From contig NC_085851.1 in the NCBI RefSeq assembly GCF_020906515.1, positions 372,001 through 436,000 on the forward strand: DNA of 64,000 nucleotides. The letters run 5' to 3'. The notes beneath the pieces are model-generated. The model saw only the letters and a list, made by a program, of their open reading frames with translations, was not told the DNA's origin and did not search any database. Shown in pieces: positions 20,586 through 30,773 of this stretch. Source of the stretch: Vanrija pseudolonga. Its lineage: Eukaryota; Basidiomycota; Tremellomycetes; Trichosporonales; Trichosporonaceae. Numbering within the stretch: position 1 is the first letter of the stretch; every line of letters begins with the position of its first letter. Position numbers and translations under genes: made by a program.

Positions 20586-22776
20586 CTACATGAGCAGATC
20601 GCCCATGGCAATGTCGGGCGTGTCGGCCTTGGCCTTCTTCTCCTCGGCCTCGAACGCGGCGTGCTTCTCCGCTTCGGTCTGCTTGGGCTCAGCAGCCGGC
20701 TTGAGCCCGTACTCGAGCAGGACTGACGGCGCGGCAGGCGAAGGCGAGCGGAAGACGGGGTCGGCGCCGGTGGTGCCCGTCTTGGGGAAGGCGATGACGT
20801 CGCGGATCGACTTGGCGTCGCAGAGGATAGCGACGAGGCGGTCGAACCCGAGGGCGATGCCTGCGTGGGGCGGCGCGCCGCTCTTGAGCGCCTGGAGGAG
20901 GTGTCCGAAGCGGCCGACCTCCTCCTCGTCGAGCTCGAGCACATCGCGGAACACGTACTCCTGCAGCGCGGCGTCGTGGATACGCACCGAGCCGCCGCCA
21001 ATCTCCTGCCCGTTGAGCACGAGGTCGTAGTGCTGCCCCTTGACGGCGGCGACGTCGCCCTTCTCCAGCAGTGGCATGTCGTCAGCAACGGGCGCAGTGA
21101 AGGGGTGGTGCGAGGCAGCCCACCGGCCGCGGGAGAGCGCAGCCTTGTCCTCGTCTGCCTTGGTGAAGAGCGGGAACTGGGTCACCCAGAGGAAGTGGGC
21201 GTTGGCGGGCAGCGTGAGCAGCCCCTTGGCCACGGCCGCCTCGGCGATCTGCGTGCGCAGACGGCCCAGTGGCGTCCAGCCCCCCTCGGCGATCTTGGGC
21301 CGCTGCGAGAGCCAGATCACGTCGCCTGGCTGCGCGCCGCCCGGCAGCGTGGGGTCGAACGCGAACCCGTACGGCTTGGTGAGCACGCTGTCCTCGGCCC
21401 ACGAGAACTGGTTCTGCTCGGTGATGCGGACGTAGTCGATCTGGGCAGCGTTAGCGGGGCACGGTGCAGATACCTCACCCGCTGCGACGTCTCGGCGAAC
21501 GACGGGATATCGAGGCCCGAGGCAATGGCCGCTGGCGTGATCATCCACTCGACGGTCGACGGGCGCTCGTCGACCAGGATCTTGTCGAGCGACTCGTCCG
21601 ACAGCGTGGGGTAGTATCCAATCGGGAGGGTCTCGTCGTCAGCACCGCACCACCGCCTGCGCTACTCACATACATCTCGTACCGCGTGTCGGGCTTGTCG
21701 GAGCCGTACACGTCCATGGCGACGTCGTACGGCACGATGCGGAACCAGCCCTCGAGCTCCTCGCCCTTGACCTCGCGCCAGATCTTCTTCACAAGGCCCT
21801 CCACAACGTCGCGCACCTGGCCGCCGCCAATGGCCCAGGTACTCCGCATCGCGTCTGGCCCTGTGGGCTGCGGCGCGCCATCAACAAACGCCATCTCGAT
21901 GTCGATCTGCGTAAACTCCGGCTGGCGGTCCTTACGTCCGTCCTCGTCGCGGAAGCACTTGGCGATCTGGAAGTACTTTGGCACGGCGCCCGACGCGACG
22001 AGCAGCTGCTTGGGCTGCTGCGGGCTCTGGGGGAGCGCGTAGAAGCTCGGCTTGGCGCCGGCGGCAACCCTCGACGGGACGAGGAACTCGCGCGCACCCT
22101 CCGGGCTCGAGTTGAGCAGGATCGGCGTCTCGACCTCGGTGAAGCCCTGCTCGTGCAGGTAGTTGCGGGTGATGTGCGCCACCTTGCTCCGCGTGCGCAG
22201 GTTGTCCGCGAGCTCCTGCCGCCTCAGGTCGAGGTAGCGGTGCTGTGCGCGCAGGTCGTCGTTGGCCAGCGGCGGGCGGTTGGGGTAGAACGGCAGCGTC
22301 GCCTGCGCCGGGTTGAGGAGGAGCGCCGAGCTGACCTCGACCTCGATCTCGTCGGTCGGCTTGCTCGCGGACTTGGCCTTGGCCTTGCGCGCGATGACCT
22401 GGCCGTCGATCTGGACCACCGAGTCGAGGGGCCACGACTCGAGCTGCGCGCCAAGAGCAGGGTCGCGCACGACGAGCTGGACCAGCCCCTCGGGCGAGCG
22501 CAGGCCAAAGAAGTAGAGCTTCTCGCCGATCTGCTTCGCAGAGTACAGCCAGCCAGAGAGCGTGACCCGCTGTCCGACGTTCGCGGGGCCAAGCTCGGCG
22601 ATCTCGTGCGTTGCGCGCTCCCGAGGGCCGTGGTGCGCGCGCAGCCCAGGCGCATAGGTCAGCGGCTTGGTCGCTACTCGTGCCGACGTGGCCAGGCTGC
22701 GTGCCGGGAGCACAGCGCGCGCGAGGCGCGGCGCAGGGCGGACTGCCCGGAGGAGGGCGAGGCCGCGAGTCGTCAT
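20586..22776 (-). CDS. MSD1: Aspartyl-tRNA synthetase, mitochondrial (bacterial type)
   Basis: Three exons (22776-21670, 21631-21479, 21440-20586) encode 704 residues. The first 35 residues are Arg/Ala/Leu-rich without acidic residues, a mitochondrial presequence. The OB-fold anticodon-binding domain follows (VGQRVTLSGWLYSAKQIG). The class II core shows YLDLRR, motif 2 with FRDEDGRKDRQPEFTQIDIE (about 275-294) and motif 3 GIALGFDRLVAILC (about 614). It charges mitochondrial tRNA-Asp. ATG 22776 was chosen because it starts the presequence. Its start is only 135 bp from that of COQ9 on the other strand. The introns are 38 nt each and both have CTGAC/CTAAC-like branch motifs. Confidence 0.93.
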
Positions 22777-22911
22777 GGTGAGATGTGGTAAAAGTCGAAC
22801 AAGGTGGAGGTTGCCGAAGCCGACTTTTGGTTCGTCGTTTCCGGCGACGTCCGGCGACGACGACAAGTTCATTTCGGCAGCGCGAGCACACTTCCCAACA
22901 CCCACACCACC
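22777..22911. promoter_or_regulatory. Compact bidirectional promoter, mitochondrial AspRS / COQ9
   Basis: Only 135 bases separate the ATGs of two divergent genes for mitochondrial proteins, so both promoters and 5' UTRs must fit here. No TATA box is evident. Confidence 0.6.
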
Positions 22912-23897
22912 ATGTCGCTCCGCTCCGCCGTGCTCGCCGCCGCGCTACCAAACCTCGCCCGCACGTCCTTCACGCGCGCGGCGCTCTCGTCGGCGCTGGC
23001 GACCCTCCCGCCCTCGAGCCCCGACCACCGTGCCGCCCCGCTCTCCGACGATGTGGTCGACACGCTCTTCGGCCCCGGGTCGAGCGGGCCGCGCGCGCTC
23101 GTGCGCGCCTGGGAAGACGAGGGACTGAGCGAGATGGAAGGCGCCAAGGGGAGCGTGAAGGACGTGCTGGCCAAGCGGCTCGCGTACTCTGCGGCCGTGG
23201 GCGAGCACCTCGTCGAGGTGAGCCGGCTTCAAGGTTTCCCTTCCCCAGCTGACACCCCCAGGCCCACGCGCTCCTTGCTACACCCACAACAACCCCCTCC
23301 ATCCCGATCCCATCAGACGTCATCGCGCGCCTCAGACCACTGGCGCGCTTCTCCACGCCGCCGCTATACCGCCCGTTCGCGGCCGGCGCCGCGCGCGCCG
23401 CCGAGGGGCCAGTGAACCGCGTGCTGGAGGCCACGGGCGGCCGGCTCCCCTTGCTCTCGGTCGACCCGCTCGCGCCGCTCGCATACGCGTGGCGCGTGGC
23501 CGACGCAGCGGTGTACGCCGCCCAGCCGCAGAAGGGCGCCAAAGGCCCGGTCGGGGAGCCAGCGGGCGCCGGCGTAGAGTGGTACACTTCGCGCGCGGCG
23601 CTCGCGCTGGCGTACCTCACTGCTGGTGCGTAGCTGGCCTGTCGGGGGAGAACTAGCTGACGCTCTACAGAGGCCCACCTCCTCCAGCCATACCCCGCGA
23701 CCGAGGGTACCGTGGACAGCGCAGCGACAAACCCCAACTTCCCCGCCGCAAAGGACCAGCTCGCGCGCGCACTCCGCCGGTACGACGACGCAAAGGGCAT
23801 CCTGGCTGCTGGGGAGAACTCGGCCGACTCGCTCATTGGCTTCTTTGAGCTCGCGACGAGGAGTGTGGCTGGTATCATTAGGAGCCGGGGGTTCTAG
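22912..23897 (+). CDS. COQ9: Ubiquinone biosynthesis protein COQ9
   Basis: Three exons (22912-23217, 23262-23625, 23671-23897) encode 298 residues. The N-terminus is a basic mitochondrial presequence merging into the LPNLARTSFTRAALSSAL segment typical of the COQ9 TetR-like fold. Further matches are VLAKRLAYSAAVGEHLVEA and WYTSRAALALAYLTAEAHLL, the COQ9 WYTKRA region. COQ9 is a lipid-binding matrix protein that presents coenzyme-Q intermediates to COQ7. The C-terminus (SVAGIIRSRGF) corresponds to the membrane-contacting helix. The middle is more Ala/Pro-rich than in ascomycetes, which lowers certainty slightly. Confidence 0.75.
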
Positions 23898-24034
23898 TGG
23901 CGAGTGTGGTCTAGTGTAGCATGTATTGGTTTGAGCAGACTCTGGAAACTGGCCGCCGAGCACTGCTCGCTCTCCGCGCACATGGACGAACTGCTGCATC
24001 ACGCTCTAGGTACAACGCCACATCTACTACCACC

Positions 24035-25264
24035 CTAGTCGGCCTGGGCAAACTGCACCTTGTCGTTGTACCTGGGGTCGTTCTCCTGGTAGATGTCGTA
24101 GAAGGGCTCGTAGAGGGTCGACTGGTCGCAGACACGGTTGTGGGGGGTCTGCTTGGCGAGCTCCTCGACCTGGTTGAACTCGTCGTCGGTGAGGTCGACG
24201 ACTGGGGATGTTAGAACGAGGCGCTTCACGCCGCACTCACGCTTCAGGTTGGCCTCGATGCGGCTGGGGGTGACCGACTTGGGGAGGGGGTTGATGCCGC
24301 GCTTGACGAGCCACGAGAGCAGGACATTGGAGCCGGCGACGCCGTGCTTCTTGCCAATCTCAGCAATGACGGGGTTGTTGCGGATGGCGGCGCCGTCAGT
24401 ACCGCCGAGGGGCGAGTAGCCCTGGGGGAGGATGTCGTGCTTCTTGAGCCAGTCGACGAGCTCGGGCTGCGCGCACTGGATGCTCAGCTCGACCTGGTTG
24501 GCGACGGGCTTGATGCGCGCCTCCTTGAGGACCTGGCGCGTGCGGTGGATGTTGAGGTTGGAGACGCCGATCGACTTGACGAGGCCCTGGTCGACGAGCT
24601 TCTCGAGCTCGCGCCAGGTGGGGATGACGTTGTCGGACAGCGGGACGTCGAGGAGGTTCTTGCCCTCGGGCGACTTCTTGACGTGGTCAAACGTGGGGAG
24701 GACGCCGGCGGGCGCGTCGACCTGCCAGTTGATCTGGGCGAGTTAGCCGCCTTCTTGCCTTGCCCTCTTCCACGGCGCACTCACGTTCCAGTGGAGGAGG
24801 TACAGGTCGAGGTAGTCAACACCCAGGTTCTTGAGCGTGTCGGCAATGGCGAGCGGCACGTGCTCCGGGTGGTGGTGGAGCTCGAAGAGCTTGGACGTGA
24901 TCCAGAGCTCCTCGCGGGGAACGCCAGAGTTGCGGATGCCCTCGCCGACCTCAGCCTCGTTGCCGTACGCCCACGCGCAGTCAATGTGGCGGTAGCCCGC
25001 CTTGATGGCGACCTCGACGGCCTTGGCGACCTCGCCCTTGCTGCGGGGGTGTGAGCTGAGCAAGGGGGAGAGTTATGGTAGACTTACGGAGACTGCCACT
25101 GTTGTGTGAACGCCGTGTAGGGGTCAGATGAGGAAGGAAGGAAGGCATCGCGTCAGCTCATGCCCTCGTCAACAGCTCGCTGCCAAGCCAACACCCACCG
25201 TGCCGAGGCCGATCGAGGGGATCTTGCGGCCGTCGCTGAGGGTGAAGTGGGTGGGGACGGGCAT
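24035..25264 (-). CDS. Aldo-keto reductase
   Basis: Five exons (25264-25199, 25098-25088, 25040-24785, 24733-24241, 24201-24035) encode 330 residues. Exon 2 is only 11 nt and supplies the Trp-Gln-Ser of the conserved GLGTWQSP signature. The catalytic tetrad is visible: Asp and Tyr in YRHIDCAWAYGNE, Lys in WITSKL and His in LYLLHWN. The family comprises cytosolic TIM-barrel NADPH-dependent aldehyde, xylose and glycerol reductases; the substrate is not assigned. For exon 3 the nearer acceptor gives SPKGEVAKAV, matching the family best. An alternative acceptor 15 nt upstream (exon start 25055) stays in frame and would add five residues. A good TATA box lies 113-120 bp upstream, consistent with inducible expression. 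Confidence 0.92.
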
Positions 25265-26166
25265 TTTGGATCTAAGTGCTGTCGACGAGTACTGGCGCAA
25301 GAGTCTGACGGGGAGCAGCGGCAGGTTGGGCGATGATGAGTGAGAGAAGGGGAACGTTGCCAGGCGCCCAAGGCCTCTTTTATATGTGGGGGCGGGGTTG
25401 TGGGCGGCAGTGGGTCATCCACACGCGGTAAACCGTCTGCCGCTAGGTCAGGCGACTGCGACGAGGCAGGCAGGCACTGCGCGGTACACGACGGGCCTTC
25501 GACGGCGGCGTGGACGGCGCGAGACCAGAGGGAGGGGGTGACGCAAATGACATCCTCCTCCCCACGGAGGCGACACGGAGCGAACACGCACCGCGGCCTC
25601 CACTGTAACCCCCCGAAAATGCACCGACCGGTCAGTCGGTCCGCGACCGCACCTCGTTCTCGGCCCATTTCCACCCAATGCAAGCCCAGCCGCCAAGAAC
25701 AGCGAGCGTCTTCTACTTCTTGATGTACAACAGATGACTCTTGTGTCTTCTTGCTACTGTCCTCTTATCCTCATCACTACACGTCCCCCACTGATCCCCA
25801 GCGATGTAGGACAACAACAGCACAGCCGTACACCGACTCTCTCAACGCCGCGCCGTGCCAAGCGCGACACGGCGTTGGCTAGATCACCGTGTTGTCGCCG
25901 TACCGCGCCGCACCGGCCCGCTTCAACTCTGGTTGCTCGTGCTGCTGCTGCTGCTGCAAAACACCGACACGACCTTGTCAGCTAGACCACGAAACAGTGG
26001 TGTTGCATAATGCGTCACCGAGCGACTTGTCTACACACTCGGCGAAAAAAAATCACGAGACGAACCACAGTCATAGTGACCATGGCTGTACAGCCCTAAT
26101 GTTACCTCCATCCCATGCCACTAAATCTGCACAGGAAGGACCACCTCCACTCTCCCAACTCGCCAC
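25265..26166. other. Intergenic: AKR promoter and bromodomain-gene 3' region
   Basis: No conserved coding sequence in about 900 bases. The left part is the AKR promoter with its TATA box. The region 25790-26160 has no recognisable features beyond the expected 3' end of the bromodomain gene. Confidence 0.55.
25377..25384 (-). promoter_or_regulatory. TATA box of the aldo-keto reductase gene
   Basis: TATAAAAG on the minus strand sits 113-120 bases upstream of the ATG at 25264 and is flanked by GC-rich sequence. Confidence 0.5.
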
Positions 26167-28788
26167 CTACTCCTCGTCGCTCGACTCCTCCTCCGAGCTC
26201 GACTCCTCGTCATAGCCAGCGTGCGCCGCGCTGCCGCGGCCCTCAAACGACTGGAGCTGGGCCTCCATCTTGGCGATGCGGTCCGCCTCCTCCTGCTCGT
26301 TGAGGTGCTTGCGGCCGGGAGCGCCGCCAAAGCCAGACTTGCGCGGCTGCACCTTGTTCTTCTTGCCACGGCCCTTACGGCCACGGCAGACGAGGTTGTA
26401 CAGCTTGAGCACAGTGGCGTTGGGAAGAGAGTCAATGTCGAGCTCAATCTCCTGGTCCTGTCGGGTGTTAGACACAGCACGAGACACATCTCGTATACAC
26501 TTACGCCGGATATTTGAGTCGAAGCCTGGATGATCTGGACAGCCTGGCTGAGGATGTCGGCCTCGGCGACCTGAATCTTCTCGGCCAGCTCCTGCTTCTG
26601 CATGATCGTGATGCTCTGTAACTCTTCCTCGCTGTCGGCGTCTTCGCGGTACGCAGGCGCCTCCTTCTGCTTGCGGGGTTTCTTCGGCGCACTGTGACCG
26701 TTGGCGCCGGGCGAGGCTTTCGAGGTCGTCGAGTACTTGCGCTGTGCCTTGGCAGGCTTGGTCGGCTGCTTACGCTGCTTGGTCTTGGGCGGGCGGCGCG
26801 CAATCTTGGCCTCAAGGTCGGCAATCTCACGGTCGAGGGCGGCACGCTCAGCCTTGGCCTCCTTCAGTCGCACCGTGTCCTTGTCCTCAGTGTCCGACTC
26901 TTCCTCCTCGAGGACGACGTCCTCGCTAGGTTCACGAGGCTCCTGCTTGGGAGGCACGTTGCGGTACTTCTCCTCCCACAGCTGGAGCAGCGCGTTCGCA
27001 GAGTTGTGGACAGAGTCACCAGGGGGGTTGAAGGTGGTGGCGTTCGAGACGAGTAGGCGAATGTCGGCGTCAATCTGGGTCACGTCCTCGTAAATGTTGT
27101 CCTCGAGGCGCGCCTTGATGAGCAACAGGTCGATGGGCTTCTTGATAATCTCCTTGTAGACCGGGATGGCGGTGATGATCTCGCTGACGGGGAACAGGAA
27201 CGGCGAGACAATCTCAAAGTACTTTTGAGACTTCTCAAAGCTGGAGAGCGTCCGCTGAGCCCACTGCAGCTGAGGGTCGTTGCGGCGCTTCGGCTTGCGC
27301 TGCGAGCCAGGCTCGTAGCCAAGGTCCTTGGACGGGGGAGGGTGGATCTCGCGCTTGGGACGAGCCGAGTCGGCATCCCGACGGATGGTTGGCGTCTGCG
27401 AGATTGACTGTCGGCGGCTGGGAGTGGTCGAGGGGCCAGCAGGCGACGCCGAAGCCGCAGGGGGCGGGGGCTGTGACAGTGTTAGTCATCTCACAGTGTG
27501 TGTGTGTGAAGGCGTCAAGCCACACACTCACAAGGTCAGCTGGGAGCGTCCTCAACGCCTTCTCCCACTGGTCGTCGAGCTTGCCAGCAGCCTGTGACAC
27601 GACGTGGTCACGACCGTTGAACTTGCGCGTGTTCTCCCAGATCTGGCGGACGTCCTTTGTGACTTGAGAAACCGAAGCATAGGTACCCTTGGAGGGGTCC
27701 CACTTTGCGGCCTTGCTCTTGTCCTTGGGCGGACCACGAGGATCCGAAGCAATGAGCTTGGTCTCGACCAAGCCGAGGTCCATGGGGTAGTCGATGATCT
27801 GGGAGTAGTGGGGGATGTTGAATCGCACAACGTCGACGGGCTCGCGGAAGTTGAACGAGTTGTTCGACTTCAGAAGAGAGCGAACGGTCGACAAGAGGTG
27901 CTTGTGCTGGCCTTGCGTGAGGGGCGTTGTGGGCCCGGGGTTGCGAGGAGCAGGCTCCACATAGGTCGTCCACGGATAGACGACGGGCGGTGCATTAGGG
28001 TCAACGGGGGCAGCCTCGAGGCCGGGCGCTTGGGCGGAATCTCCCAGGTTGACACGTTTTGCGTCTCCAGCAACGAGGTCGTCACCTGAACGCTTCACAC
28101 CAGCAGGGGCACCGTTCGGTCCTCCATCCTCCTCTCCATCCGCATCAACGTCCATGGCGTTGGGGTTGACTGCTGGGGTTGTCGACGTGGCCGGCGCAGC
28201 TGCAGGCGGTGCGGCAGTCGTCGGCTCGGTAGCGGGGATGGGGTCAAAGGTAGTGCCGGCAGGCGTGGGGTAGGCGCCGTCCAAGGGGGGTGTGGAGACC
28301 GCGGGTTGTTGGTTCTCCACGGGGGCTGGTGGAGCGGGAGCCTCGACAACAGGAGCCGGAGCCGGTGCCGGAGGCTCTGTGGGTGGAGCGGGCGACACCT
28401 GCGCCGGTTGGTCGGCGGCGGCGGTGGTGACGACGGGGGCGGTGTCGGTGGTGGTGGTAGGGGTAGGAGTGGGAACAGAAGCAGAAACTTCTGTGACGCC
28501 GTTTGCGCCGTTTGGTGCGTTGACCTCTGGTTGTGTGGTGGTGGTGTTGGTGGAGGAAGGTTCGGGTTGGGTGACCTGAGCGGGGGCGGTTTGCGCGGCC
28601 GAGGGGTTGAGGGCGTTTGGTGAACGTGGAGGTTCGACAATAGTGGAAGAAGGTGGAGGGGTGGCCGTTTGGAGAGGGTTTATGAGAGGTTTCTCGGACG
28701 CAATAGAAGTAGCTCCAGCAGAAGTCTCAGGGGCCGACGCTGCCACGGGTTCTCCCGGGGGATTGGTCAACGCTGGTTCGGCAGACAT
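26167..28788 (-). CDS. BDF1: BET-family double bromodomain protein (Bdf1-like)
   Basis: Three exons (28788-27532, 27470-26505, 26457-26167) encode 837 residues. A Pro/Thr/Ala-rich N-terminus of about 270 residues precedes bromodomain 1 (FNIPHYSQIIDYPMDLGLV). Bromodomain 2 contains IPVYKEIIKKPIDLLLIKAR and NATTFNPPGDSVH. An ET domain with EIELDIDSLPNATVLKLYNLV and an acidic Ser/Glu tail follow. This is the fungal BET plan: it reads acetylated H3/H4, recruits TFIID or SWR1, and acts in the nucleus. In bromodomain 2 the canonical YN asparagine position reads NATTFN, which should still offer an Asn. Its start faces SEC6 across a 2-kb region. Confidence 0.92.
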
Positions 28789-30773
28789 GTTTGGTAAGGT
28801 GGGGGGGACAGCAAGGCGAGTGGGGCGAGGCCGGCGAGAGGGGGAGCAGACGGCGGCCAGCGAGCGAGCGAGAGAGCGAGTGTGTCTGTGCGTGCGCTGC
28901 AGGGGTGGCGTATGGCGTCAAAGGGTTCGAGGGGTCCAATCGTATGGCCAAGGGACAAAGGAACGACGACCAGAGGGACGAGGTGAGTGGCAAAAACTAA
29001 AAAAGTTGGCAGGGGAGCAGACGATGACGTTTATAAAGGTGGAGGGAAGACACAATGACCACGGGTTACCGACCACAACAACAACAATATCGGGCGGTGA
29101 CCAGCGAGGGCGAGGGATGAGACGAGACGCGAGGCGCGAAGGAGCGTGCGTGTGTGCGTATGTGAGAGGGGAACGGGCGATAGTGACGGGTGGCGAAGGA
29201 AGACACCAAAGAGTCAGCTCCAACTGTTCGTAGCATGCATGGAATCACACGAGGCGCGAGCAAGCACTGTGGCTGCGGCGGCCTGCCTCGCGCATCTATA
29301 ACAATAAACCCACCTGATCAAGGTGCTGACTGGTGACGAGATGCGTGGGGGCGCGCTAAGCTCTGGTCACTGGTGGCGTGAGGGGGTGGTGGGTGCAAAG
29401 GGAAGGTGTGTTGCTGGTAGTGAGCGACTGGATTGTGATGGCGAGGGCAACTGTTTAAGCCAACGCCGAGTTGTGTGTGTGCGTGCTAAATGGATGCTAA
29501 TTGGGGGTTTCTAATGGGTTTTGGTGTGTGTGTGGGGTATCTATGACACTGGATTGTAATGGTGCGAGATGATTGTTGTTGTTGTTGAACTAGGAGTGAG
29601 GTGGAGGTGGGTGGGGTGGGGTATGATGGGGGGGGGTTGGAGCTGGTGGAGGCTCGCCAGTCACCGTCGTCACAGAGTGACAAAAAAAAAAAAAAGTGAC
29701 GGCCGAGGGGGGGAAATGGGATTTTTCGAGCCCGGCCCCAATCGGCCCACTCGACTCTTTATAAAGCCAGAGCAAACAAGCGCAAAAGGCGCGGGCACAC
29801 TCGACGCCACGCACCAAAACAGGCACTCTCTCAAAAAGGCACACCATGGACAGTCAACGCGGCTATTTGATCCCGCAGGGGATACGTAATACTGACTCTC
29901 GGCCAATCGGTATTCCCGTCAGTGGCACCATGGATTGCAGGGCGTAGTTGGCCCCAGCACAGCGGGCGGCAGCGGCGGGTCGGAAGATGCAGGGGAGGAA
30001 GCAAGGGGGGGAAGATGACCTGGCGCGGGTTACAGCCGTCGATGCGGATGTCTGCCTGCCTGCCTGCCTGCCTGCCTGCCTTCTGCACGAGCAAAGAAGG
30101 AACGTTGGGGGAGATTCCAGACCTTCGAGTCGTCGGAACAAAGAGGATATCACCCGGTGCTTGGTGCTTGGAGAAGTGGAACAGGCCCGCTGGATCTTGC
30201 GTGGGCCACGACGATGCACTGTTGGCTCCTGCCGGCAGTGGGTTGTACCAGCCCCAGGTAGCAAGACTTGACTCGCCTTGACCTAGCCGCTCGCCGTGAA
30301 ACTGGCCTAAAAGGGAGACACGAGTACAGATGGGGTGTGTATAGAGTGTTGGTGTCAGACTAGACTGAGTGAGTGAGTGGGTAGAGTGGACACAAAGGTC
30401 CAAGGGCGAGTAATGGTTGCTCGCTGGCTAGACGATGTGGACAATGAGATGGATCAGGCTGCAGGCTCGTCGTTGCTGGGTTACAACTCGCTGCAGCCTG
30501 TGGGGTCCCATCGGTCGCGCAGCATTCGTGTCACACTAGTGCGAGCCTCATTGACACGCAAGCCATCCTCCAACGGGGGCAAATGTATCAACAGTGCACC
30601 ATCAGTGGCACCTGGTACAACGACGTCAATGCACCTCACCGGCGCGCGACGACGCGACCACCACCATCGTCACCGCCGACATTTACCCATTTCCATCCCC
30701 CGGCAACAACATCCACAACCAGCACCTTGCACACACGCCCACACACCCAGCTCGCACCGCGCGACGCACAACC
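28789..30773. other. 2-kb divergent intergenic region (BDF1-like / SEC6)
   Basis: No conserved protein in either strand. The region holds low-complexity DNA: G-rich tracts around 29590-29640, a 14-base A run (29682-29695), TATA-like TTTATAAAG near 29757, TTATAAA near 29030 and the (TGCC)7 repeat at 30053-30080. It must contain both promoters. The C/A-rich part 30600-30770 is the SEC6 leader. Confidence 0.55.
30053..30080. repeat. (TGCC)7 tetranucleotide microsatellite
   Basis: Seven perfect TGCC units lie in the BDF1-SEC6 intergenic region. It is probably length-polymorphic. Confidence 0.9.

Noticed and set aside
28306-28623. Gly/Arg-rich plus-strand frame over the bromodomain gene N-terminus
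   Set aside because: It is the antisense image of the Pro/Thr/Ala-rich N-terminus of the minus-strand bromodomain protein.
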